A stretch of DNA of 64,000 nt, from contig JAGWGA010000005.1 of the NCBI GenBank assembly GCA_028867675.1, positions 1 to 64,000 on the forward strand, read 5' to 3'. The position numbers and the translations under genes are program-made. Origin of the DNA: Nitrososphaerota archaeon. Its GTDB lineage: Archaea; Thermoproteota; Nitrososphaeria; Nitrososphaerales; Nitrosopumilaceae. Under the pieces are notes generated by a model, which saw only the letters and a list, made by a program, of their open reading frames with translations, was not told where the DNA came from and ran no database searches. Shown here piece by piece: positions 47,703-57,995 of the stretch. The stretch's first letter is position 1. Every line of letters starts with the position of its first letter.

Positions 47703-48749
47703 CTAAATTCTATACTGGAGGTACTCTGATTCTGCAACTGAGGCAGTAGATATTTCAGATTTTGTATCATTCTTTTCTGTCAGTACTAGACCCACCTGAT
47801 CCTTTGGTGCATCAGAATATCGTAATGTAATAGCTGCAGCTAATTTGACATTTTTCTCAGAATCATCACCACGTAACATTGAGATTGGACCGACATGATC
47901 CTTTGTATCAAATAATACATCACCAGGTAACGCAAGAGCTTTTAACATTTCATTTTCATCTTTGTGTCTTCCAACAATTAATTTTGTTTTTACATCAAAT
48001 CTAAAATGTCTTCCAATCTTTAAAAGATCAATATCATTTGTTGTTGGTGTTTCAATATGTTCAAAAAGATCTTTTGCTCTAAGTGCAAATGCAGGATCAG
48101 TAAGTAAACATCCCCCACCTGCATTTGGTGGATCAACAAAACCAAATTCTTTTGCCATCTTCAACTGTTCTTTTCTAGAACGTCCGCGAATCATTCCAAG
48201 GTTTTCTCTTTTGATTATTCCATCAATTTCAGGCTGTGTTGGTGGTAATAATCCTGCAGAAAGTGGTCTAACTATAATTCCTTCAAGTCCAGATTCTTTT
48301 TCTATTGTTCGAAGTGCTGGACCGTGCTGACTCATTGGTCTTTGACCAAGAACCTCACCAGATATGATAAATTCTGCACCAATGTCATCCATTACTTTTT
48401 TGCCAGCTTTGAACATCATTGATCTACAATCAATGCATGGATTCATGCCAGACCCATAACCATGCTTTGGATTTTTTAGCATCTCGATATAATCATCACC
48501 AAGGTATACAGTTTTGAGTTCAACACCTAGCGTGTCTGCAGTCTCTCTAATTTCAAATCCGCAACCTCTACCACAATCAAAATCACAAAACGGAGTTTTT
48601 ATTGCAACAGCAGTAACATCAAATCCTTGATTTTGCATCATTTTTACTGCTAATCTACTATCTAATCCACCTGATAGTAATGCAACAACTTTCTTTTTAT
48701 CTTCCACAAATCCAGAAAGTCTTTTTCCAATATCTAAACCTTCCAGCAA
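47703..48749 (-). CDS. MnmA/ThiI-like PP-loop tRNA thiolation family protein
   Basis: VALLSGGLDSRLAVKMM (SGGxDS), CIDCRSMMFKAGKKVMDDIGAEFIISGEVLGQRP, GGGCLLTDPAFALR. Confidence 0.85.
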   Translation of the reverse strand: MLEGLDIGKRLSGFVEDKKKVVALLSGGLDSRLAVKMMQNQGFDVTAVAIKTPFCDFDCGRGCGFEIRETADTLGVELKTVYLGDDYIEMLKNPKHGYGSGMNPCIDCRSMMFKAGKKVMDDIGAEFIISGEVLGQRPMSQHGPALRTIEKESGLEGIIVRPLSAGLLPPTQPEIDGIIKRENLGMIRGRSRKEQLKMAKEFGFVDPPNAGGGCLLTDPAFALRAKDLFEHIETPTTNDIDLLKIGRHFRFDVKTKLIVGRHKDENEMLKALALPGDVLFDTKDHVGPISMLRGDDSEKNVKLAAAITLRYSDAPKDQVGLVLTEKNDTKSEISTASVAESEYLQYRI

Positions 48750-48781
48750 ATGTAAAATAGTAAAAGGTTAGAGTTGTTGTA

Positions 48782-49843
48782 TTGAATCAACGCAGGAAGA
48801 ATCTTCTAAAATATTGTAGTACCATGGGATGTGATACTTTAGTTGCATTTGAGCCTGAAAACCTGTTTTACATGACTGGATTTTGGGGTGAAGCAATTGC
48901 AATATTGGATAAGAACGGCTGTACTGTTGTAACTCCTGAACTTGAGATGAGACGTGTAAAAGAAGAGTCTACTGATTGTGAAGTGGTAAAATCAGAGCGT
49001 GGCAAGGGCTCACTATCTACTATAATCAAGATGTTAAAGGGAAAAAAAGTTTGTACAGATAGCGATAGTTACAGTATAGTAGAGAGTCTGAAAAGGTCTA
49101 TTCCTTCAGTACGTTCTTCAACTGATCCATTTTATCGTGCAAGAGAAGTAAAGGATCAACAAGAAATTGTTCTACTAAGAAAGGCATCCTCTATACTTGA
49201 TGAGATGTATGAAATGTGTGTAGATGAAATGATGATAGGCCAATCTGAGGTACAACTCCAAACCATATTGATGCAATATGCAATGGAAAGAGGCATGTTC
49301 TCTACAGGATACAAATCAACTCTGAATCCATTAATTATTGCAGCTGGCCCAAATGGTTCATTGCCACATGCACAAGTAACTGATCGAAAATTCAAACGTG
49401 GCGATATGGTTGTAGTTGACCTTACTTTACGATACAAAGGATATGTCTCTGATGCAACTAGGACCTTTGGTCTTGGTTCGGTATCAGCTGAGGCAAAAAA
49501 AATCTATGAAATTGTGCGACAATCACAAGCTGCAGGACTCAAAGCTGTCAAGCCAAATGTATCTTGTAAATCTGTAGACGATGCTTGTAGACAAGTAATT
49601 GAAAAGAAAAAATACGGAAAATATTTTATTCATTCAACAGGTCATGGAATAGGACTTGAGGTACATGAATTTCCAAATCTTGGTCCATCAAGTAAAGCTA
49701 TTTTATCAAAGAACATGGCAGTTACAGTAGAGCCTGGAATATACATTCCAAGAAAGTTGGGTGTAAGAATTGAAGACTCTGTTATAGTTGGTAACAAAGT
49801 TGAAGTGTTACATAAATTTACAAAAGAACTTGTTATAATTTAG
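48782..49843 (+). CDS. pepQ: M24-family Xaa-Pro peptidase
   Basis: LVAFEPENLFYMTGFWG; VVVDLTLRYKGYVSDATRTF; HSTGHGIGLEVHEFPNLG; VTVEPGIYIP. Confidence 0.93.
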   Translation: MNQRRKNLLKYCSTMGCDTLVAFEPENLFYMTGFWGEAIAILDKNGCTVVTPELEMRRVKEESTDCEVVKSERGKGSLSTIIKMLKGKKVCTDSDSYSIVESLKRSIPSVRSSTDPFYRAREVKDQQEIVLLRKASSILDEMYEMCVDEMMIGQSEVQLQTILMQYAMERGMFSTGYKSTLNPLIIAAGPNGSLPHAQVTDRKFKRGDMVVVDLTLRYKGYVSDATRTFGLGSVSAEAKKIYEIVRQSQAAGLKAVKPNVSCKSVDDACRQVIEKKKYGKYFIHSTGHGIGLEVHEFPNLGPSSKAILSKNMAVTVEPGIYIPRKLGVRIEDSVIVGNKVEVLHKFTKELVII

Positions 49844-51071
49844 AAAATCTCTTCTCTATTTCATTTCTGATAAATTTTACAATTTTTGATTTACTTTTCC
49901 ATCCTGATTCCGTAATTCTATCGGAATCAATTGCTAGAACATTATTGTAATCTGGGTTTTCCTTGTATCGTTTTGTTCCTATATCGTTTGCAATTACAAG
50001 ATCACAACTTGATTGATTCATCTTCTCCCTTGCTTTATTTATCAAATCTTTTTTTGAAATATTAGTTTCTGCCTTGAATCCGACAAGAAAGACACCATTC
50101 TGTATCTTTTTGACATCGTTTATCATCTTTGGAACTCTTTTTAATTTCAAAGAAATTCTGAGAAGATCACTATGGATCTTGGTTTTACTTGGTTTTTCTA
50201 AGGTATAATCAGAAGCTGCTGCAGCCAAAATTACAATATCAAATTTCTGTCGCAGTTCTTTTCTTAGTGCATCTCTCATTTCTTCACTTGTCTGAACTCG
50301 TATTACTCTAGCACCCTTGGGAGGTATTTCTATTCCGGGACCATAAATCATGGTAACCTTGGAACCTGCTGAGACAAATTCTGATGTCAGCAAAACTCCG
50401 GTCTTGCCAGTACTTTGATTTGTTATTACCCTAACAGGATCAATGTATTCTATAGTGGGACCTACAGTGATGAGTACTCTTTTCCCCTTGAGAACTGGTG
50501 ATGAACCAAATTTCTGTAATATATTATCAAGTATCTCTTCAGGTTCTGCAGCCTTGGCCTTTCCTTCCACAAAGTTTGGAGAAATAAAATCAACCTTATT
50601 TTTTAGAAATTCTATGTTTTTTATAACTGCAGGATTTTCATACATTGCCTGATGCATAGCAAGTCCTATAATAATTGGAATCTTGGAACCTAGTCCCACA
50701 CTTAATACAGTAGATATTGGGGTGTCATCAATTCCGTTTGCCAATTTCCCCAGCGTATTTGCAGTACATGGATAAACAACTATACAATCAGACTGTTTGT
50801 AGTCTGCAACCTTGATGTGTTCCAAATCCCCAGTTAATTTTGTTATAACTTCATTTCCTGTTGCCCACTTGAAGTAGCTTGGTTTAATCAGATCAGTTGC
50901 GGCTTTGCTTGCAACGCAAATAACATCAGCACCATGTCGCATGAACAATCTAGCTAGTTCAATTGACTTGTATGCCGCAACACTTCCTGAAATACATAAA
51001 ATTATTTTCTTTCCTGAAAGCTCGGAACCATCAGAGCCTACTATATCTAAAGAAGGATGTTTTTTAGACAA
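49833..51071 (-). CDS. coaBC: Bifunctional phosphopantothenoylcysteine decarboxylase/phosphopantothenate-cysteine ligase
   Basis: IILCISGSVAAYKSIELARLF; VYPCTANTLGKLANGI; GPTIEYIDPVRVITNQSTGKTG. Confidence 0.95.
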   Translation of the reverse strand: MSKKHPSLDIVGSDGSELSGKKIILCISGSVAAYKSIELARLFMRHGADVICVASKAATDLIKPSYFKWATGNEVITKLTGDLEHIKVADYKQSDCIVVYPCTANTLGKLANGIDDTPISTVLSVGLGSKIPIIIGLAMHQAMYENPAVIKNIEFLKNKVDFISPNFVEGKAKAAEPEEILDNILQKFGSSPVLKGKRVLITVGPTIEYIDPVRVITNQSTGKTGVLLTSEFVSAGSKVTMIYGPGIEIPPKGARVIRVQTSEEMRDALRKELRQKFDIVILAAAASDYTLEKPSKTKIHSDLLRISLKLKRVPKMINDVKKIQNGVFLVGFKAETNISKKDLINKAREKMNQSSCDLVIANDIGTKRYKENPDYNNVLAIDSDRITESGWKSKSKIVKFIRNEIEKRFSKL

Positions 51072-51897
51072 GTTCTTTTTTCAACCTCTCCAGTTCTGAT
51101 TTATCCATGGAAAAAGAGTGCTCTATTCCAGGAAACTTGCCTGATGTTACGTCATTTTTGTAAGACTCTACAGCTTTTACAATATCTGAAGATAATTCAA
51201 GATACCTTTTTGCAAACTTTGGTTTTATCTTTTCATACAATCCTAGAACATCATGAACCACAAGCACCTGTCCATCACAATCGCCCCCAGAACCAATTCC
51301 GATTGTGGGTATCTTGATAGAATCTGAGATCATCTTTGAGACCTCTTTTGTTACCATTTCAAGTGCTATACAAAATACTCCTGCCTTCTCAAGTGCTTTG
51401 GCAGACTCGATTAATTTTATTGCAGCATCCTTTGTCTTTGCCTGTACCTTGTATCCTTCTTGCAATGTTGTAGTCTGTGGCTGAAATCCAATATGTCCCA
51501 TTACAGGAATTCCAATCTCAACTATGCTATGTATGGTATCTTTAATCTCAGTACCACCCTCTAGTTTTACTGCATCTGCCCCTGCCTTGATTAATTTTCC
51601 AGCATTTTCAATTGCTTGTGATTTGCTTGACTGATATGACATAAAGGGCATGTCTGCAACAACCATGGCATTTTGTCTTCCTCTTGCAACTGCTTCAGTG
51701 AATAGACACATCTGATCCATTGTAACAGGAATTGTATTGTCATATCCTAACATAACCATGCCAGCACTATCTCCTACAAGTAACATGTCAATACCAGCCT
51801 TGTCACAAAGCTGAGCTGTTGTATAATCATATGCGGTGATAACAGTAATCTTTTTAGAATCTTTCATCAATAAAATATCTCTGACAGATTTAGGCAT
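51064..51897 (-). CDS. panB: 3-methyl-2-oxobutanoate hydroxymethyltransferase
   Basis: ITVITAYDYTTAQLCDKAGIDMLLVGDSAGMVMLGYDNT; GHIGFQPQ. Confidence 0.95.
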   Translation of the reverse strand: MPKSVRDILLMKDSKKITVITAYDYTTAQLCDKAGIDMLLVGDSAGMVMLGYDNTIPVTMDQMCLFTEAVARGRQNAMVVADMPFMSYQSSKSQAIENAGKLIKAGADAVKLEGGTEIKDTIHSIVEIGIPVMGHIGFQPQTTTLQEGYKVQAKTKDAAIKLIESAKALEKAGVFCIALEMVTKEVSKMISDSIKIPTIGIGSGGDCDGQVLVVHDVLGLYEKIKPKFAKRYLELSSDIVKAVESYKNDVTSGKFPGIEHSFSMDKSELERLKKELV

Positions 51898-52636
51898 TAG
51901 CCATTCGCCTCAAGTTTTTTCTTATGATAAGAATTGATTTTTTCAAGTTCTTTTTGTTATCAAACTTTGGTTTCTCTTCCAGCTCTTCTTTTGATAATTT
52001 TTTACAAGTATCAATCAGTAAATGTATTCCGCGTGTTATGTTGTCTACAATTGTAATGTCAGCAGTCTGTGCGGTTCGTGACATTGGATTTAGATCAAAT
52101 GTTATTACATTCTTTCCAAATTTCTTTAATGCAATTGTTCTGTCTCCATCTTCTAGTGGCACTAGCACAACATCAGCAGAGAATATTCCACGCTTGTCCA
52201 CGATTCTTCTTGCACTGTCAAGCTTTGTAATTCTCTTTGAAAATCTAGAATCAATACCTAGAATTTCCTTGGCACCATTTTTTTTCAGAGTCTGTGCTAT
52301 TGTCTTTTTTCGTTTCTCACTTGCATAAAACAGATTTACCTCAATTTTTGCGCCTGTAATCTTGGATAATTCTACAATCTCCTTTGGACAAAGAGAAGCA
52401 ACATTGCCATTTACTGATATGACTGGAGATTTAGCCGTGAGAAGTGTTCTTGCGGCAGCCTTGATTGCCTTACGGGCAGTCTTTGTAGTTTTTTCACCAA
52501 TGAGGTAATCAAACATCTCACCTCTTCCATGGGCCAAAAGGCCTTCTTCTACTGCAAGACCGTCTCTAAAGCCATGAACAAGTTTTTCTCTGATATACAG
52601 GGATGCGGCCCTAGGATGGGTTTTTGGGATTAACAC
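51890..52636 (-). CDS. 4-phosphopantoate-beta-alanine ligase (phosphopantothenate synthetase)
   Basis: HPRAASLYIREKLVHGFRDGLAVEEGLLAHGRGEMFDYLIGEKT. Confidence 0.92.
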   Translation of the reverse strand: MLIPKTHPRAASLYIREKLVHGFRDGLAVEEGLLAHGRGEMFDYLIGEKTTKTARKAIKAAARTLLTAKSPVISVNGNVASLCPKEIVELSKITGAKIEVNLFYASEKRKKTIAQTLKKNGAKEILGIDSRFSKRITKLDSARRIVDKRGIFSADVVLVPLEDGDRTIALKKFGKNVITFDLNPMSRTAQTADITIVDNITRGIHLLIDTCKKLSKEELEEKPKFDNKKNLKKSILIIRKNLRRMANA

Positions 52637-53559
52637 TAGGAGACTCTAGCTCCGCTTTTGTCTATCTCGGTCTTGATTATCATGCCATCATATTTTTCTA
52701 AAATTCTCATCACTTCAGACTCTTTTGTTTTTGGTACTAGAGTAAAGATGGTCTCTCCAAACATTGCAACTCCTGACTTGAATCCATTTTGTGACAAGTC
52801 ATCAATCACTTGCTGCATTTGTGGTGTAATGACATCAACATATTTTGCAAATTCAAGTGACATGTCCAAAAATTCCATCTGATCTCTTGACTTTAATAAT
52901 TTTGTAACCATCTTTCCTCCAAGACCATTTATTTTAGAGAGTTCAGTCTTGATGAATTGTTTTGTTGATATTGGAGAAAAGCAAATTACAATTGCAGAAT
53001 AATCTGTATGAATTTTCTGCAGGCTTCCAATTCCTGGAGCTCCATGTTTTGTTCTGATTTCAAATCCTCCATGATATGATGATAGTACAGTTCCAAGTCC
53101 TGTCTTACAATAAATTTCTGCATTATGTGCAATCTGGCCTATCTTTGTTCTTGATAGATTAGTTCCAAGTGCCTTGTTTAATGCAAATGCCAAACTTAGT
53201 GCTACTGCACCGCTTGAGCCAAGACCATACCCAACTGGAATTGTAGTGTCATGTTCAATGTCTAAAAAATAATTTTCTTTTGCAATTTTAAAAAATTCTT
53301 TTACTACAAATTCTGAAACTTGGGTGTTATCGGATTTGTAACCAATTACTGTAATCTTAAATCCAGGTTTGTCAGAGCTTGTCACTTTGACTTTGGTAGT
53401 TACACCTTCTTTGATACAAAATCCTGCACCGATTGATCCCTTTTGTTCAGGCTCCTTTGGTTCTACTTCAGCTTTGAAAAATCCTGTAATGTGGCCTGGT
53501 GCAAAGGCTACTGCCTGCATAATGAGCTTAAACTGGTGAAAAAATATAAAAATGATCAT
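52636..53559 (-). CDS. Pantoate kinase (GHMP family)
   Basis: APGHITGFF; GYGLGSSGAVALSLAFALN; next to phosphopantothenate synthetase. Confidence 0.9.
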   Translation of the reverse strand: MIIFIFFHQFKLIMQAVAFAPGHITGFFKAEVEPKEPEQKGSIGAGFCIKEGVTTKVKVTSSDKPGFKITVIGYKSDNTQVSEFVVKEFFKIAKENYFLDIEHDTTIPVGYGLGSSGAVALSLAFALNKALGTNLSRTKIGQIAHNAEIYCKTGLGTVLSSYHGGFEIRTKHGAPGIGSLQKIHTDYSAIVICFSPISTKQFIKTELSKINGLGGKMVTKLLKSRDQMEFLDMSLEFAKYVDVITPQMQQVIDDLSQNGFKSGVAMFGETIFTLVPKTKESEVMRILEKYDGMIIKTEIDKSGARVS

Positions 53560-53582
53560 TAAATAATATAAATTAGTATAAA

Positions 53583-54560
53583 TTGACTAAATTCATTCGA
53601 CGCCTACAAAGGATAGGGAGCAGCATTCTAGTGTCTCTTCCAATAGAGTGGGTCCAAGCAAACAAACTTGAAAAAAGTGATGAGGTAGAAATTGAAACTG
53701 GAATTAACAGTGTCTCAATTACTCCAACTGGTGGTAGCAGACCTCCAAATGAAGTTGTTATAGAGTATCCAGTATCAAAACAAGAAAACATTAGCGCATA
53801 TGTTACGGGTGCATATCTGCTTGGTTTTGATATTATAAAAATAAAAGGAAAATCAACAATATCTGTAGAAGACAGAGAAAAGATCAGAGGACTAATGCGT
53901 AGACTAGTTGGAATGGAGATAGTTGAAGAAGATGCATCAAATGTCAATGTACAATTTCTTTTAGATGCAACAACACTAAGTCCAGATAAAATTCTCAAAA
54001 GAATGGGTTCAATTGTACTTGGAATGTTTCGTGATACTATATCATGTCTTACATCCACTGACAAGTCGGTGTTGCAGACAATGCCAAGTAGAGATGATGA
54101 AATTGATAGACAATATTTCTTGCTTGTAAGGCTAATTCGTAGTGCAATGGTTGACAAGAAACTTGCTACTGCATTAAATCTTGGAAATATAGATATCTTG
54201 GATTATAGAGTAGCTGCAAATCTGTTAGAGACTGCAGGTGATACAATAATAGAACTTGCACATTCCATCTCTGAATTATCGACATCTAATACAGATATGA
54301 AAAAGCTCTATGATATTGCAACTGAAATAGAAAATGTTCATGAAAAATCAATTACCTCATTTATTGAAAACAATAGAAAACTTGCAATTGAGGCAATTAC
54401 ACTCCATAGAAATTATCAGAAAAAAATATCAAATGTGGGCTCATCACTTGATCCAAAGAAACAGGGCTCAGTACAATTGATAAATCTAGTATTTACGTTT
54501 GAGAAACTGTCAAGATGTTGGGCAGATGTTGCTGATTTGGTAAAGCCAGTCTATACTTGA
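53583..54560 (+). CDS. AbrB-PhoU-type phosphate uptake regulator
   Basis: RRLQRIGSSILVSLPIEWVQANKLEKSDEVEIE (SpoVT/AbrB), C-terminal PhoU helices. Confidence 0.85.
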   Translation: MTKFIRRLQRIGSSILVSLPIEWVQANKLEKSDEVEIETGINSVSITPTGGSRPPNEVVIEYPVSKQENISAYVTGAYLLGFDIIKIKGKSTISVEDREKIRGLMRRLVGMEIVEEDASNVNVQFLLDATTLSPDKILKRMGSIVLGMFRDTISCLTSTDKSVLQTMPSRDDEIDRQYFLLVRLIRSAMVDKKLATALNLGNIDILDYRVAANLLETAGDTIIELAHSISELSTSNTDMKKLYDIATEIENVHEKSITSFIENNRKLAIEAITLHRNYQKKISNVGSSLDPKKQGSVQLINLVFTFEKLSRCWADVADLVKPVYT

Positions 54561-55063
54561 ATTTTTTTCTTTATTGCATAAGTCAAGACAGCACAGATTG
54601 TCTTTGAATCTGTAATCTTTCCAGACATTATCATTCTAATTACCTTTTTGAAATCAATTTTTACAACAGACATTATCTCGTCGTGGTCAAGCTGCAAATC
54701 GCCAACTTTCTTGATACCTGATGCTACATAGCAGTGAATAATTTCAGTATTATATCCAATTGAGGGATAGTACTTGATCAAAGGAGCCATCTTCTTTGCA
54801 GTATGTCCTGTCTCTTCTCGAAGCTCTCTGTAGGCACACTTTAGCGGTTTTTCTCCTTTCTCAAGTGTTCCTGCAGGAATTTCAAGCACGTATCCATGTG
54901 GAAATCTGTGTTGTCTTACAAGCAGTAACTTGCCATCTTCAATAGCAAGTATAGCTGCAGCACCAGGATGCTCTATTACTTCACGTGTAACTTTTCGTTT
55001 GTTTATTGATAAAGTGTAAAGACTCAGTGAGAGAACTCTTCCCTTGAAGACATTTTTTCTCAT
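54551..55063 (-). CDS. NUDIX hydrolase (ADP-ribose pyrophosphatase type)
   Basis: PAGTLEKGEKPLKCAYRELREETGHTA. Confidence 0.9.
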   Translation of the reverse strand: MRKNVFKGRVLSLSLYTLSINKRKVTREVIEHPGAAAILAIEDGKLLLVRQHRFPHGYVLEIPAGTLEKGEKPLKCAYRELREETGHTAKKMAPLIKYYPSIGYNTEIIHCYVASGIKKVGDLQLDHDEIMSVVKIDFKKVIRMIMSGKITDSKTICAVLTYAIKKKIQV

Positions 55064-55087
55064 TTGGTAAAATTACAAAATAATATG

Positions 55088-55993
55088 TTATGAATGTATC
55101 TCAGACATTAGATGCAACCTCTTTGATTTCTTTGCCTCTATGATTGCATCCTTAACCCATTTTTGTGGGAAGGTAATACTCTTTGGCATGAAAAGATCAA
55201 CTGATTGTATTCCTTCAATATCTTGTACTGTTCTAGCAAGATCATCCATCTTGTATACATTATTTGTATACATGAAGAGGACAATTTGATTCATGTGAAC
55301 AAAAGGTTTTTGCAAAAATGATCCTGAAAATACTTTGGTAAGTTTTGCAAGTGTTTTTTTGATATCTGTTTTTACTCCAACTAAAATTGCAAATGGGATA
55401 AATTCTCCCATGTTCTTTGGATTGTATATCAATGTAAATTGTATTGCTTCATCATTTTGTAACTTTTCAAGTGAGCGAGTTATTGTCTTTGTTGAAAAGC
55501 CAGATTTTTTTGCAATCTCTTCTATCTTTAATCTTGGATCTTTTAACAAAATATCAATTATTACTATATCTGTTTTTGTCAGATCTGATCTTATCTCTGG
55601 ATTCTTTGCTTCAAATATGCTCAAAACTCTAACATCATGTAACAAATTCTTTGCAAGTTCCATTTTTTTTGCAGGATCTTCTTTTACTACAATACTGCAA
55701 ACAGTAACACCTCCAACACATGGAACAACATAGAACGGTTCTCCAACTAATCTTATTTGGTTTAAGATGTAGTCGATCTCTTTTCCAACTACAACAAAAT
55801 ACAAAACACTATACCCTAATACTGGCGGTTCAATCTTCAAGGCAAATTCTTCAATTACTTTATTTTTGATCAGCTTTTGTATTCTTGATTTTACTGCAAC
55901 GCCTGAGATGCCAATTTCAGTACCTATCTGTCTGTCAGATTTTCTACAATTATTGAGTAAATGGGAGAGAATTTGTATGTCTAATTTGTCCAT
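55088..55993 (-). CDS. Lrp/AsnC-family transcriptional regulator (tandem HTH)
   Basis: LDIQILSHLLNNCRKSDRQIGTEIGISGVAVKSRIQKL; second HTH IIDILLKDPRLKIEEIAKKSGFSTKTITRSLEKL. Confidence 0.85.
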   Translation of the reverse strand: MDKLDIQILSHLLNNCRKSDRQIGTEIGISGVAVKSRIQKLIKNKVIEEFALKIEPPVLGYSVLYFVVVGKEIDYILNQIRLVGEPFYVVPCVGGVTVCSIVVKEDPAKKMELAKNLLHDVRVLSIFEAKNPEIRSDLTKTDIVIIDILLKDPRLKIEEIAKKSGFSTKTITRSLEKLQNDEAIQFTLIYNPKNMGEFIPFAILVGVKTDIKKTLAKLTKVFSGSFLQKPFVHMNQIVLFMYTNNVYKMDDLARTVQDIEGIQSVDLFMPKSITFPQKWVKDAIIEAKKSKRLHLMSEIHS

Positions 55994-56110
55994 TTTATAT
56001 GGTTATTCCTCACTAATTATATCAAAATATACATCTTGTATATAATAATGTCTAATATGATGATTTTAATACTATAAAACATTAAATATCAGACTAATTA
56101 TGATCGTCTG

Positions 56111-57304
56111 TTGGACTATAGAGCCCAAATAGGTATTCGATTCATCACTAGACGTAGAGGTAGTCTTATTGCAGCAAGTCTAGCTGTTGCAATTGCTATA
56201 CTTGTAGTTCAAGTAAATTCTGTCATCTTTCAGGGATTGTATGATGCAATAGTTCGTGATCAGATTAACTATAGATTTGGTCATGTTTACATTACCAGAC
56301 AAGAAGATTTTATCAAAAAATCTGATTTTATGTTGATTAACTGGTTGGAAAGAATTCCATATGTTCAAGCTGCTGCTCCAAGAATTGAAACTACAGCTTC
56401 AGTTAATGCAACAATAAATGGCCAAATAATACACGATTATGCAGTTCCTGTAATTGGCGTTGATCCAGTTCTGGATAGGGCAGCCTCTACAATGGCTCAA
56501 ACTGTGGGAAATGGCCAATATGTTTCATTTAGAAATTCAGCTGTACTAGGAGCAATTGTAGATAGAGATCTTGGATTCCCACAGGTAGGAGATACTATAA
56601 AACTAAAATTTAAAGATCAACACGGTCTTGATATTTTACGAAGATTAACAGTAGTTGGAATAACGTCAACTGCAGGATCAGTGGGTCTTGATAATAGTGT
56701 CATAATGAATATTGATACACTACGTGAAATAATAGATAGACCACACCAAACACAATCAATAATTGTTAAATTAAACGATCCATCAAAAGATCAGGATGTC
56801 AAAAATCTATTTCTTAGTGCATTTCCATCAAATGCTGATAAATTCAAGGCCCAAACAATAGAGGAATCAGCAGAGACAACACTACGTGGTTTTAGATCAG
56901 GTATTGCTCTGATTAATCTAGTTGGATATTTTGGAATGATGTCATCTGCATTTGCAGTTGTTACCATACAAATGATGCAGGTAACAAGTAAGACACGTGA
57001 TATTGGTGTAATGAGAGCAATTGGAGCAAAAAGAAAAGATGTACTACTAGTTTTCATATTTCAAGGAATGGTTATCGGCGCAATAGGGGCAGGACTTGGT
57101 TCTGTGATGGGTGTGGCATATACGGCATATGCGAAAGAAACTCACATGACATTCCAAGGAAGTTTACCGTTAGAGGTCAAATACAACTGGACAAGTATAA
57201 TCCAGACAGACATCATGGCTTTTGTGCTTGCTGTAATTGCATCAATCTATCCTGCATACAAGGCTACAAAACTAGAACCAGTGGAGGCCATGAGAGTTGG
57301 CTGA
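56111..57304 (+). CDS. ABC transporter permease (MacB/FtsX type)
   Basis: TRRRGSLIAASLAVAIAILVVQV; TSKTRDIGVMRAIGAKRKDVLLVFIFQGMVIGAIGAGLG. Confidence 0.9.
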   Translation: MDYRAQIGIRFITRRRGSLIAASLAVAIAILVVQVNSVIFQGLYDAIVRDQINYRFGHVYITRQEDFIKKSDFMLINWLERIPYVQAAAPRIETTASVNATINGQIIHDYAVPVIGVDPVLDRAASTMAQTVGNGQYVSFRNSAVLGAIVDRDLGFPQVGDTIKLKFKDQHGLDILRRLTVVGITSTAGSVGLDNSVIMNIDTLREIIDRPHQTQSIIVKLNDPSKDQDVKNLFLSAFPSNADKFKAQTIEESAETTLRGFRSGIALINLVGYFGMMSSAFAVVTIQMMQVTSKTRDIGVMRAIGAKRKDVLLVFIFQGMVIGAIGAGLGSVMGVAYTAYAKETHMTFQGSLPLEVKYNWTSIIQTDIMAFVLAVIASIYPAYKATKLEPVEAMRVG

Positions 57305-57995
57305 TTACGTCTTGGAAGTAAAAAATGTCGATAAGGTGTATGGGCAGGGAGATACCGAAGTGTATGCTCTACGAAATCTATCATTTAGTGTAAAACGAGG
57401 AGAGTTTATGCTAATTGTTGGAAGCTCAGGTTCTGGAAAATCTACTTTGCTTAACATGATTGGATTACTTGATAGACCAACAAGAGGTAAAGTGATAATT
57501 GATGGAGTTGATACATCTTCACTTAATGATAATCAACTTTCTTCATTTAGAAATTCAAAGCTTGGATTCATATTCCAGTTTTCAAATCTTTTATCAGATC
57601 TTACTGTTCTTGAAAACGTAACATTACCAAGAAGAATTCAAGGTACAATGCAAAATGCTGCAGAAGAATCAAAAACATTACTTAAAACAGTAGGACTTGA
57701 AAGTCAGATGCACAAATTTGGAAATCAAATATCTGGTGGACAAGCTCAACGAGTTGCAATAACAAGAGCTCTTGTAAACAAGCCAGCAATTGTATTAGCA
57801 GATGAACCAACAGGAAACTTGGATTCGGTATCTGCCGAAACCACTGTACAATTACTCAAATCATTAAATCGAAAGTTATACCAGACTTTCATTATAGTTA
57901 CACATGACCGTCATCAATTTGGTGATGTGGATAAAGTGGTAACAATTAAAGACGGCAGAATTGTCAAAGAAGAGATGGAGTCAAGTTTGACTTGA
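57297..57995 (+). CDS. ABC transporter ATPase (LolD/MacB type)
   Basis: GSSGSGKSTLLN, ISGGQAQRVAITRALVNKPAIVLADEPTGNLDS. Confidence 0.96.
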   Translation: MADYVLEVKNVDKVYGQGDTEVYALRNLSFSVKRGEFMLIVGSSGSGKSTLLNMIGLLDRPTRGKVIIDGVDTSSLNDNQLSSFRNSKLGFIFQFSNLLSDLTVLENVTLPRRIQGTMQNAAEESKTLLKTVGLESQMHKFGNQISGGQAQRVAITRALVNKPAIVLADEPTGNLDSVSAETTVQLLKSLNRKLYQTFIIVTHDRHQFGDVDKVVTIKDGRIVKEEMESSLT

